From Podospora pseudoanserina (lineage: Eukaryota; Ascomycota; Sordariomycetes; Sordariales; Podosporaceae): DNA of 64,000 nt. Where the stretch lies: positions 620,001-684,000 of the forward strand of contig NC_085924.1 in the NCBI RefSeq assembly GCF_035222485.1. Direction: 5' to 3'. Every line of letters begins with the position of its first letter. Within the stretch, counting starts at the first letter, position 1. The notes beneath the pieces were generated by a model, which saw only the letters and a program-made list of their open reading frames with translations, did not search any database and was not told where the DNA came from. The translations under genes and the position numbers were made by a program. Below, piece by piece: positions 34,126-44,599 of this stretch.

Positions 34126-36161
34126 ATGGAGCAATTTCTCATCGACGACGCCGACCGCTACGAGGAGCTGGTTCAGGCCTTCAACCCCAAGCCCGTGGCT
34201 CCGGTCAGAGCGGGTTCAACAAACCCCGACTTTCTCGTCAGTACTCGCATTAGACCACTGCTACGAGATGAGATCTCTCAGGGCTTTCCAGAGAGTGTCT
34301 GTTCACGGCCTGGTGGTGCGTATATCGTCGACTTGCACGAGCTCAAGAAGTCAGTGAGGGGGCTGCCTTGTCTGAATGTAAGTCACTGTCAGTCAGTGCT
34401 TGGAAATAGTGCGAGCTTTTCAACAAGAGCAGTCCTTCAGCTACCCGGTCGACCGCGTCTTCGGCCCCGACAGCACCACCAAGCAAATCTACGATGCCAT
34501 TATCCAGCCCCTCGTCCCCTTGGCCTAGGGCGGAGGTGTGAGCACCATGTTCGCCTACGGGCAGACAGGATCAGGCAAAACCTTCACCGTCAGCGGGTTG
34601 GAGGAGCATGGCACGTTGCAGAAACGTTTGATGGATGGTACCCTAGAGGGAGAAAGGAAGCTGTGCATGTCCATTATTGAACTAGCCGGACAGACAGCCT
34701 TTGGCAGGCAATCACCCCCTTGACCCCCAACTAACGCCAGGCGAGTAGACCTCCTCAACTCCCGCAAGCAAATCTCCATCCTCGAAGACTCCCTAGGCAA
34801 CACCCCAGCTCGCCAGTGCCCAAGAACACCCCCTCACGTCCAAGGCCGAGCTTCTTTCCCTCATCCCCACCGCGTCTTCCCTCCGAAAGACGGCCCCAAC
34901 CCTCAAAAACGACTCGTCCTCCCGCTCGCACGCCATCTGCCGCATCCGCATCGGGAACCGCTCTATTCCGGCAGCAGAAGATGGGCTCCTCTACCTCATC
35001 GACCTTGCCGGGTCGGAAGCCGCCCACGACAAGTCCACCCACGACGCGGCGAGGATGAGGGAAGCGAGAGAGATCAACACCAGCCTCTCTGCTCTAAAAG
35101 ACTGCATCAGGGGGAGGGCGATGGTTGATCTTGATCAGGGGTCTGGGAAGAAGGCGCATGTACCGTTTAGGCAGAGCACACTGACGAAGACGTTGAAGCA
35201 TGTGTTTGATCCGAGCCCGGTGGGGGGGTTTGAGGGGGGGGGGGAGGAAAGACAGTTGTGGTGGCGTGTGTGAATCCTTGCTTAGCGGATACGCAGGCCA
35301 GCAGGAATACGTTGCGGTATGCGGAGTTGTTGAGGGTTACGGCTTTTGGCCCGGCGGGGAAGAAGGTACAAGAATATGATGAGAAGAGGCCGGTCACGTG
35401 GGGGATTGGGGAGGTGAGGGAGTGGGTGGGGAAGAATGTGAGTTTTGATGGTTTCTTAGTGTAAATGATATGCAAAGGCTAACAAGGCCGGATGGGATGG
35501 TGACAGTCGGAAACCCCTCGTGTTGATGGGAAACGTCCTCGCCCCGACGGAATCGGGAGCGCAGCTTTTACGGCTGCCTGTTGGGGAGTTTGTGGAGAGG
35601 TGTCTCAAGACTCCGGGGGTGACGATGGAGCAGGCCACGACGTTTCAGAGCAAGTTTTGGCAGCTGCATGTTGATAACTTGCGCTCTCAGTCCTCTTCCC
35701 AGCACTCCAAAGAGAAGCCTGAGGTCAAGTTGACGAGGATGGAAAGACTTTACTCGAGCGCGGATATCGAAGGGCCGCCGCACGCGAGGGATGTCCCCTT
35801 CAAGGAGAGGATTAGGCCGGGCATGGTTGTCTCTTACCGTTCAGTTGGAAAAACTGGGGCGGCGCAGATGGGGACGGAGCAGATGGGGACGGAGCAGATG
35901 GGGACGGAGCAGATGGGGGTTGTGCTGTCGAGGGCTGATGCGGTGGGGGAGAGGGTGAGGGATTTGACTGGGGTGCAGGTTAATCATGGGGGAGAGAACT
36001 AGGGGGAGAGGTATCTCTGTGCGATGGTTGTGCCTGCTATCTTGCCGGGGGCGTATGATGTTGGGCTTTGGATGCAGGTGGTGGTTGGGGTTGGGGAGGT
36101 GGAGGCTGAGGTGGTGCTGGAGTGGGATGTGACCACTCGATATTATTATTTGACTGTGTAG
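34126..36161 (+). pseudogene. Kinesin-13-like motor gene, broken
   Basis: The product would be a microtubule motor or depolymerase. Exon 1 (34126-34377) reads to VSTRIRPLL and LPCLN. Exon 2 from about 34433 has DRVFGPDSTT and the ATP loop FAYGQTGSGKTFTVSG. Later parts give LYLIDLAGSEAA, INTSLSALKDCIR, FRQSTLTKTL and NTLRYAELLRV, then after an intron (35461-35506) a kinesin-13-type tail with GAQLLRLPVGEFVERCLKTP. A TAG at 34526-34528 stands where the family has Trp (LAWGGGVS). An extra C at about 34803-34806 and a change in the G run near 35235-35250 shift the frame. TAG at 36000-36002 interrupts a conserved tail that reads on to TAG 36159-36161. The intron before LLNSRKQ would need a GC donor (34704). 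It is either a true pseudogene or, for the indels only, sequence error. Confidence 0.83.
35867..35918 (+). repeat. 15-nt minisatellite in the kinesin tail
   Basis: Three to four perfect copies of ATGGGGACGGAGCAG, adding Met-Gly-Thr-Glu-Gln units to the protein. The identical copies imply recent expansion. Confidence 0.9.
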
Positions 36162-37773
36162 GGAGGTGTTGGACTGATTTCACGGTGCCGGAAGTCATCA
36201 CCGGCATATACAGACGATTTCTCATTTCCCGCTGCCAGTATCGGCATCGATGACGGTCGGTAGGTTGAGTTGTGTTGGCACCACCTTCCGTTCTCTCTCA
36301 TACTTTTTTTTTCTCCATAATGGGTGAGAGATTCTCTTGGTGATAGTGATAAAAATGGTACTATATCTCGTCGCTACATAGGCACAGTAGGGCTGCACAT
36401 CTCCCGCATACGACGCGTGTTTTTTCCCACAGGATTCATTACCGACGGTTGGTTCCGACATACAACGCGAGCGCCGGGTGGACGGTTCCATATTACTTGC
36501 TGCACCGGTCAAAAGCGTTGATAGCGTTTGGGTGCAGGTTAGAATACCCGGATGAGCTGTCACTGGTGAGTAGACGAGAGCTGGTTGACCGTTGGGTTGG
36601 TACGTTCTTGGCACTTTGGACGGCATTCATTTGGAACAGAGTATTATGTAGGAGAAGTGGGATTTGCCCCTGCATACTGCGTCTTGACCGGTTTGGATCA
36701 TGGTTGGGGGAGGGGGGGGGTCACTTGCTTGTGCATATTCAATCTTGGGTATGTGGAAAAAAGAAACCTCGGGTGATCTTGAGGCTGACGGCAATCATCA
36801 TGAGATACTTGTTTGTTTTCGGGATGTGGGTTGTGTGAGAGAGAGAGAGAGAAAGGGAGGGCAAAGAGACATGTGACTTTTACAAGGGTACAAGGGGGTG
36901 ATTATCAGTGCCCCTGATCCTTGCCCTGTGTATGCGGGCTTGGCGGGCGCTGATTCTCTTTAGCGCAACGTCATTTGATAACGTTTTCGCGCAAAAGGGG
37001 CCGGGCCGTCTGAGGATTGTGTGTGGCTTGCGGGTGCTGAACTGGTTTCGGTCAAGACACGCGAGAGTGGCGTCTTCTGGTGCTGCATGGAAGGTTTCGG
37101 GGGATGGCTTCGGTGTCTTTTCTAGAAAGAAAAACACGAAGCCGCGCAAGAAAGGAGGTCAACGGAGAGACAGGCTGACTGACAGCCTGCTTGCCAGACA
37201 CCCGACATCTGTCAACCACGAGGTTATCACCGCTCAGACAGCTTACTCCCAGGTCCTTTAGCCGTACCGCCATGCTGGAACGAGGTTGGCTGGGTATGTG
37301 CGGCAATGAATTGAGGAAAGTGGTATCTGTTTGGCCCCTGGAAGACACTCTCTCACACGTGGAGAACAGCTTACTGCTGGGCAGGCGAGACACCCCACAT
37401 CAAGACCACCTTGCGCAACCATGCCGTGCAGATAGACATGTCGGACCAATCACGCCCGTCTGAAGCGCAAAAGAGCTCGTGGTTCGATGTCTCTTCCCAG
37501 CCGCCAACCGGACGAATTTGGTGGCAGATCCGACACCTGTGGACGCCAACCTCGAGAGAGGATGACGGGGCTCCAGTCGAGATCCACAGAGAACATCTAG
37601 ACCCTGTTGATCTCTCGTTTGGGGGTCGCTTTCTGGCTGCCGATCACGTTTGGCGATTTGAGCCTCTTTTCACCTCAACATCTTCGTTAACATCACTTTG
37701 CGCCGAGGCAGCTCGTTGACGAGCCTCAAGCAAGACACCTGCTCCTCAGAACAGGAGCCATGAGCCAGCAACC
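36162..37773. other. Intergenic region
   Basis: No supported gene. A GA run lies at 36837-36853. A frame of about 100 codons at 37411-37719 precedes the rhodopsin-domain gene but has no domain and more likely lies in its leader. Confidence 0.5.
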
Positions 37774-39195
37774 ATGACTCTCTACTCGTCTCCGCCTCCG
37801 GCACGGCCCTTCAGCGAGGACAAGCCGACTCTCTTGACATCGTGGTGGATCACGCTGCTATGTGCCTTCATCATCCTCCTCCGTCTCGTGGGGCGGTTTG
37901 TGCGGGTCGAGAAGCTGTTTGGAGAGGACAAGGTCGCCGCTCTGGTGTTGATACCCCTCTTCCTGCGAATGGCCTTTGTGCACCCCATTCTCTTGTTTGG
38001 AACCAACAATGTCGAGTTGAACGATGAGCTGGACTTGTCGGACGAGGGGCTCCGGCGGCGGGCCATTGGGAGCGGACTGGTGCTGATCAGTCGTATGCTG
38101 TACGCAGTGGTGTAAGGTCCCTCCACAGTTTTGGGCAGCAACTCGGTGGCTAACATTATGTTTCTCAGACTATGGCTGCTCAAGCTGGTTACTCTCGAGT
38201 TCTTTGATCGTCTGGTTGGATCTTCTGGGAGGAACCGCTACACCTTGCTCCTTCGGTCGATGCGCATCGCTTTGGTCGCGACCTTTGTGGCGGTTGTCGT
38301 CAGTGATCTTGCGGAATGCCAGCCGTTCACAAAGTACTGGCAGGTCAGTCCGGACCCGGGACCGCAGTGTCGTCAGGGCTACGCAAACCTCCTCACAGCA
38401 TCAGTTTGCAACGCGGCTACCGACCTGCTGCTGGTTGTGTTCCCTGTGCCCATTGTCATACAAAGCCGACTGCCGATGGGACACAAGTCGCTGCTGGTTG
38501 CCCTCTTTTGTCTCCACATCTTTACGGTGGTGGTGACCATCTGTCGGGTGCCTCAGATCATCAGCGAGCAGGGATACCAAGCGACGAGGACGACATGGGC
38601 TTCGGCCGATATCCTGATGGCAACATTTGCGGCCAACGCACTTACCATCGGGACGTTTATGAGAGACAAGGGTGTCAAGAAGAAGAAGTTCAAATACGAG
38701 CCGACAGAGTCGCAAAACAGAAGAAACTCGAGGAAGGATTCGATGGCCATCTCGAAGAAGCCGTCCTGGGATGAGGATGATGACATGGAGGCGGGTTATT
38801 CTGAAGGAAAACGCGGAGGGCTGAGTCGTACAAAGACGCCCGACATCTCCTCGACACCAGGAGAGGCCGAGCAAGCCAAGAGGGAGATCAAGTCCCCCAG
38901 GGTGCACCACGGCAGTCGGTCAGCCAGCATGGACTCGCTGATTCCTAGGGGTCGACAGACACCTGCCACCCAAGTGGTCAAGACCACCACTTTTGAGATG
39001 ACAGTCTCGTCGTCTGATGATCAGGAACATGTTCGGTGCAAAAAGGAAGCCCACGTAGGGCTCTGTCTGACCCCCATTCACGGGGTGGTGACAGCGACGG
39101 CAAACGGACGAGGGAGGGGGTCCAGCATCCTTCTTCGCGAGATGAAACCGATGCCAGACACTCACAACGAGGAGACGGAGCAGCAACAGCGCTGA
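37774..39195 (+). CDS. Rhodopsin-domain (PTH11/SAT4-like) membrane protein
   Basis: Two exons, 37774-38111 and 38169-39195, give 454 residues. The N-terminal two thirds contain about seven hydrophobic helices (for example WWITLLCAFIILLRLVGRF near 25, FVAVVVSDL, LLLVVFPVPIVIQSRLP, LLVALFCLHIFTVVVTICR). The sequence CRQGYANLLTASVCNAATDL with the following LPxxH/K region is typical of the fungal integral membrane rhodopsin-fold family. Its members include SAT4 and PTH11-like receptors. The cytosolic tail (from about residue 300) is Ser/Lys/Glu-rich with several RKDS and RSAS-type phosphorylation-like sites. Receptor function is inferred from the family. The donor GTAAGG overlaps the codon before a TAA, so without splicing the protein would stop at 113 residues. 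Confidence 0.88.
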
Positions 39196-40842
39196 CGGGT
39201 AGATGCGAGGCACCTTAACCTACGATCAGTTTTAGTGTTTTTAGTGTTTACTTTCTGAACATGATGATACCTACCTGACCTTTGTCGTGATTTTGCTTTT
39301 TCCCAGGTGGAGTGTGCGGCGTGCCCTGAATCCTGCGGGGGTGCGGGCGGGGGGGATCATCGTTTGTGGAGCTCCCTCCAAGGCATGACACAAGACTCTC
39401 CAGCGGCACGACCCTCGTGGCTCGTGGCATACCAGGTCCTGGGCCCACGGGCAGTTGTTGCATCTCGTGAAGATGACCTCGGCCGAATCCCACCGCTCTT
39501 TTTTTTTTTTTGTTATTCTATGCCCGGACAATAGCTGATGAGCTAGATTTGGGGGGGGGTTTATTGGGTTATGGGGTTGTTAGGTTATTGGGTTGTTGGG
39601 TTGTTGACGGTGATCACCACAGTCACCGATGCTTGTCTCTGCTACGGCAGAGTAAGAGACCTCAACAATCTCAAACAAGGCCTTTGTCATGTGCGCCACA
39701 GGCATTGTTCCAAGTATTAGACCCCCCTTTCCAAGCAGCACGGGCAGCTCCCGTCACCCACACTCTCCCACAGACTTCGGGAACAGAGGCACGTCCATCA
39801 GGTACACTTCGAGGTCTCAGACCCGAAAACCACGCAATCGGTTCCCAAAAGGCGCTAATGCAACCCAGAGCAAACCCCTGTCGGCTTGGTTCAGGCGATT
39901 GCAGTCGTTGGTGGAGGGCGGCACGGTGGGGCCACCCGACACCTATTGTTCGTCGGGGACCCTCGATTCGCTGCAACCCCAGCAATCTTTGAGGTGATGG
40001 CAATCATGGCTGGCATCATTTCGCCTTTTATCCTTTCCTTTGTCCTCTTGCATTCGGATGAGATATGTAGACAGCCTGCCGATAGGACAGTGTTGACACC
40101 AGCAGCATCAGTCGACACTCCCGTCCAACACGGGCATCACCACCACCTCTCACACCCTCAACGGCTGGATCGGCAATCCTCCGAGGTGACAGTCAAACGA
40201 CAAGCACCCCCCAACTCGGAGACTCCAGCAGCGGCAGCAGTAGCAGCAGCAGGCAGTGCGGGGCAAATATTGGCAGGACCGCCCATCTTTTCTTATCTCT
40301 CTGACGCCGCTAGACGACAAACCCACGACACCCACCCACCCGTCATCTCCTGCTGCAGAAAATTTCCATGTTGGATTCCCCATCTCTCGCATACACGCTG
40401 TCACCGTCACCCTTCACGGCCGGTTTATTACGCTGTGGAAATTTCATTAGCTGCTGGGACAGACGGCGTTGCGAACGGCAGGCCACCACGGCTGTTATCT
40501 CCTAGGGTGTCCCCATCTACAACAGGCCCAGCGCCAGGGGTTCTCCACGAACACAACCGTTTATCAGTGGAGTGGACCCGTCACCTGCCGTTGTCTCCGT
40601 TTCGTGCCCGGTATTCGGGGGGCCACTTTCACTCAACTGCCAGGCCGAACAACTCTATTGTCGACGGCGGGATTCGTCGCGAAAGAAAATCAAACGAAAC
40701 AAACCCGGAGCTCACCAACGCATGGTAATCGCGGGCCGTTGAGAGACACGGTTGTGCAACCCACCATCTCGCTGTCAGACCCGCCATTTTTGATCTCGCT
40801 CGCCATCCCCGTCGCCTTCGCCATTCCAATGATCCGACAGAG
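39196..40842. other. Intergenic region and permease leader
   Basis: Contains T and G homopolymers (near 39,500 and 39,552) and an AGC/GCA run near 40,230-40,255. A 280-codon frame at 39886-40728 is not supported as a gene. A long leader for the permease is likely. Confidence 0.5.
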
Positions 40843-42984
40843 ATGACCCTCGACCGCGACATTGAGATGAGCCAGCTGGATCGCACCCGCAGTCTGGCCG
40901 AAGGCAGCAGCTTCACTGTCCGGGGTCAAAGTCGGGCCTCGGATCCTGATCATCATCATCATCATCATCATTATCATCATCACCACCACAACCACCACCC
41001 TCATAATACCGTCGGCGTAGGTGCCGGAGGGATGAAAGCTCGCGTGGGGAGGTTCATCGACACCTTCCGCCGGGAACACCCAGACAACGTCCGCTACCAC
41101 GACGACCCCAACTTTGCGCTTCACGTCACTGACCCAGAAGGTGGCCCAGGCGACTCACCGACGACAACCAGAACAACAAATGGGTTTGGCTCTGCTTCGG
41201 GGGTGGCGGTGGTGAGGCAGCATAATGGGGAGAGGTACTATGACTTACGGACGGCGAACTCCAGGACGGCGGGGACGTTGCTTGCGCGGGAGCTCAAGGG
41301 GAGGCATTTGCAGATGATTGCGATTGGGGGGTCGATCGGGACGGGTTTGTTTGTTGCGAGTGGGAAGGCGTTGAGTGAGGGGGGGCCGGCGGCGGTGTTG
41401 TTGGCGTACATCTTTGTGGGCGTGATGCTGTATTGCACGGTGCAGGCGTTGGGGGGAGTTGGCCGTGGTGTTTCCTGTAGCGGGGTCGTTCTCGGCTTTT
41501 TCGACGAGGTTTCTGGATCCGAGTTGGGGGTTTGCTATGGGTTGGAAGTAGGTTGTTTTTGTTGACCGTTTTTCTGTTGATGGGGAGACATCCCGCGTCA
41601 CCCTTTTTCTTCCGTTGTTCTGGTGTTGCATGCTAACGTGGTGTGACTGAAGCTATGCCTTGCAGTGGATAGTGGTGTTACCGCTCGAGATTATTGCCGG
41701 CGCCATGACTATCGGTTATTGGAACGAGAGTCTGAACAAGGCCATATTTGTGGCCGTGTTTCTGGCGGTCATTGTTGTCATCAACCTCTTTGGAGTAAAG
41801 GGGTACGGCGAGGCAGAGTTTGTGTTTGCCATTGTCAAGGTTACTGCTGTCGTCGGGTTCATGTGAGTTTCGCACGGGTGCTTACCTGTTGGTGGAACGT
41901 AGCTGACCGCCCTGTTAGCCTTCTCGGTATCGTCATCAACATCGGAGGGACCCCCGAAGGCGGCTACATCGGCGGCAAGTACTGGTCCGACCCGGGCGCC
42001 TTCAACAATGGCTTCAAGGGCCTCTGTAGCGTGTTTGTCACGGCCGCCTTTGCCTTTGCTGGCACGGAGCTGGTCGGTTTGGCTGCCGCCGAGACAGCCA
42101 ACCCGCGAAAGTCCTTGCCCACCGCCATCAAGCAAGTGTTTTGGAGAATCACACTCTTCTACATTGTGTCGCTTGCGCTTGTCGGTCTCCTGGTGCCGTA
42201 CAACGAGCCCAGGTTGCTTGGTGCTACTAGCATCGCCGACGCCTCAGCCAGTCCCTTTGTCATCGCCATCGAAAGCGCAGGCACGACTATTCTACCCAGC
42301 ATCATGAACGGCGTCATCCTTGTGTCCGTCATCAGCGTCGGCAACTCTTCCGTCTTTGGATCCTCCCGAACACTCGCCGCCCTCGCCGAGCTGGGCCAGG
42401 CGCCCAAGATCTTCGCCTACGTCGACCGCCGCGGCCGTCCGCTAGTTTCCATCCTCGCAGCATCGAGCGTCGGTCTCCTGGCCTTCATGGCCAACTCCAA
42501 AGTCCACAGCCACGTGTTCGACTGGCTCCTCGCCATATCAGGCCTGAGCAGCGTCTTCACCTGGGGGAGCACCTGTCTCGCCCACATCCGCCTCCGCAAG
42601 GCATGGGCGTACCATCACAGATCAGTCAGCGACATGGCCTTTCGTGCTCAGGGGGGAACGATCGGCAGCTGGATCGGCCTGTTTTGCAACTGTCTCATTC
42701 TCGTCGGTCAGTGCTGGGTGGCGATTTGGCCCATTACGAGCGAGCCGTTGACGTCGAGTCAGCGGGCCGAGAATTTCTTTTTGCAGTGTTTGGCGATCCC
42801 GGTGGTGTTGTTGTTTTTGATTGGGCACAAGCTGTGGTATAGGACGAGCGTGATCAAGGTGGAGGACATGGATATTGATACGGGGAGGAGGGATTTTGGC
42901 AGACTCGGGATTATCAAGGCGCAGGAGGAGGAGGAGAGGGCAAGTTGGCCGAAGTGGAAGAGGGTTTATAGGGTTATTTGCTGA
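40843..42984 (+). CDS. YAT-family amino-acid permease with one frameshift
   Basis: Exons 40843-41547, 41653-41862 and 41919-42984 would give 659 residues. That is typical of fungal general amino-acid permeases, plasma-membrane proton symporters with 12 helices. Motifs: the first-helix loop IAIGGSIGTGLFVASGKAL, then GVMLYCTVQAL, YALQWIVVLPLEIIAG, the FAFAGTELVGLAAAE segment and the SVISVGNSSVFGSSRTLAAL helix. The N-terminus has a His run from a CAT repeat (40948-40980). In exon 1 a run of six G (41451-41456) is one base too long. With five G the frame reads on as the conserved glutamate-containing segment straight into the exon junction, where MGWN-YALQW is rebuilt. The defect may be a sequence error or a real null allele. 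Confidence 0.88.
40948..40980 (+). repeat. (CAT)n run coding poly-His
   Basis: Trinucleotide CAT/CAC repeat near the start of the permease, encoding a histidine tract in its cytosolic N-terminus. Confidence 0.85.
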
Positions 42985-44599
42985 TGGTTTGGGGGCTGGG
43001 GCGTGTACATATGAGTATATAATTTGGGGGAAGGGTGGTGGTGGTTGGTTGTAATTTGAGATGAATTTTGATGTCGCAGAGCATTCGTCGTGCTTTCAGG
43101 TGTCTTCTTGACTATCATGATTCCCACTGTATGCCGGCGGAGAACGTTTCCGTAGCCACAAACGCCACCATTCCACCCTCACCCTCACCATCATCACCCG
43201 CTCTCACCCTCACAGCCAACTCCTCGGACCCAACCACTCTGTACTCCGGTATGAAGCCCAGTGCGTAAGGTATTTTTGGTCTGGTCTAGGATTGGATAGG
43301 TAAGTATTTTGCACTTATTTTAGGTTATGTCTTCTGATGAATGGGCGTTGATTGCCACGGCATTTACACATGAGAAAGTGAGTGATGGGTAGCGACGATC
43401 TGGCAGGTCTCTGACGGTAACTGCGTGGCAGTGACTGCCTCCAGGTGAACCACCAGTGCCTCTCCTGAGAGGGACGGGAGCACCTGTCCAGCTTCCTACA
43501 CCTGGCAACAGACTGACAGCCGTACTTGCCTACCTCAGGAATACGCGGTACTTGTAGTACTTCCAACAGCAGCCCACTATCCGACGGCCAAATGGTCAAA
43601 TGGACCCCCAAACGGCTTTCGTAGCCCACCACCCCACGGGTTGGTGGGTGAGCTTTTGATATTTTCGGCAGACCCTCTTAGGAGGAGTAGAGACTCTTTC
43701 TGTTTTCGGTCTTGGTCAGTCCCATCCCCTCCACCGCATCACGACATTTTTTAGCTCATTGCAGAAAGGTTTTCTCGGCTCAAGAACTTATATTGTTGCC
43801 GAATTCTGTCTCACACTCCCCTAACCTCCAGACGAAGCCGCGGCAGCCCGCATGTTTCCGCACCGGAAAGCTCGACGTGGACAATATTGCACCCAAACGG
43901 CCGTCCTCCTGGAGGCGCACCAAACCTCAACATGCGCATGGCATCCACGCACGACCTCTGTCTCTCTATTTTCTCCTGCTGTGGTACACAGCACTGTCGC
44001 AACAAACAATTCAATGCCCGAGAGCTGCTGACCGCCTCTGATCATCTGCTTCTTTTTTCTGGAACCCCAAGTCACGGCCCTAAAGGGAAGGTTGCAGCGC
44101 TCGCCGTGGGACAGACAGACCCAGGACCGGCAGTTGGAGCTTGGAAATCCGGGGAAAGGAACACGGCCGGGCATCTCATCATGCATTCCTCCCAGCCTCC
44201 GTCTTTTTACCAAGCTTTCCTCCTGTCGCACAGGCAGCATTCCCCGCATGCTGTCCCACGGGATGCCGAGGAGAAAACCCCATCATGCGGGTGGAGGAAT
44301 TGGAGACTCTTGGTGGGTTGGGGTACCTACCTTGATGATCACCACGTTACAGCCCAGCCGTGTTGTTCGGTCACGGGAGGCAGCTTGCTGGGACCGCATG
44401 CTCACCACATGCGAACACGATGGTTCATCCAATCTATCTTCGCATCGCCGGTGGTGTTGAGGTGGCACCGCGGTCATGATGATGCGATCAGATATCTTTT
44501 TGGCGAGTCCAATTATCTCCTCCTCTCCTTGCCCTTGCTTCCCACATGCCGGCCAGCCTGCTCTGGTGTTATTTGCTTTTTGCTAGCTTCCATTGCAGA
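42985..44599. other. Intergenic region
   Basis: No gene is supported. Open frames such as 43887-44699 overlap the promoter of the glucosidase and have no domain. A TCACCC/CACCAT repeat-like stretch lies at about 43,165-43,205. Confidence 0.5.

Noticed and set aside
39886-40728. 280-codon plus-strand frame before the permease
   Set aside because: Composition changes along it, no domain or hydrophobic pattern, and it occupies a likely leader region.
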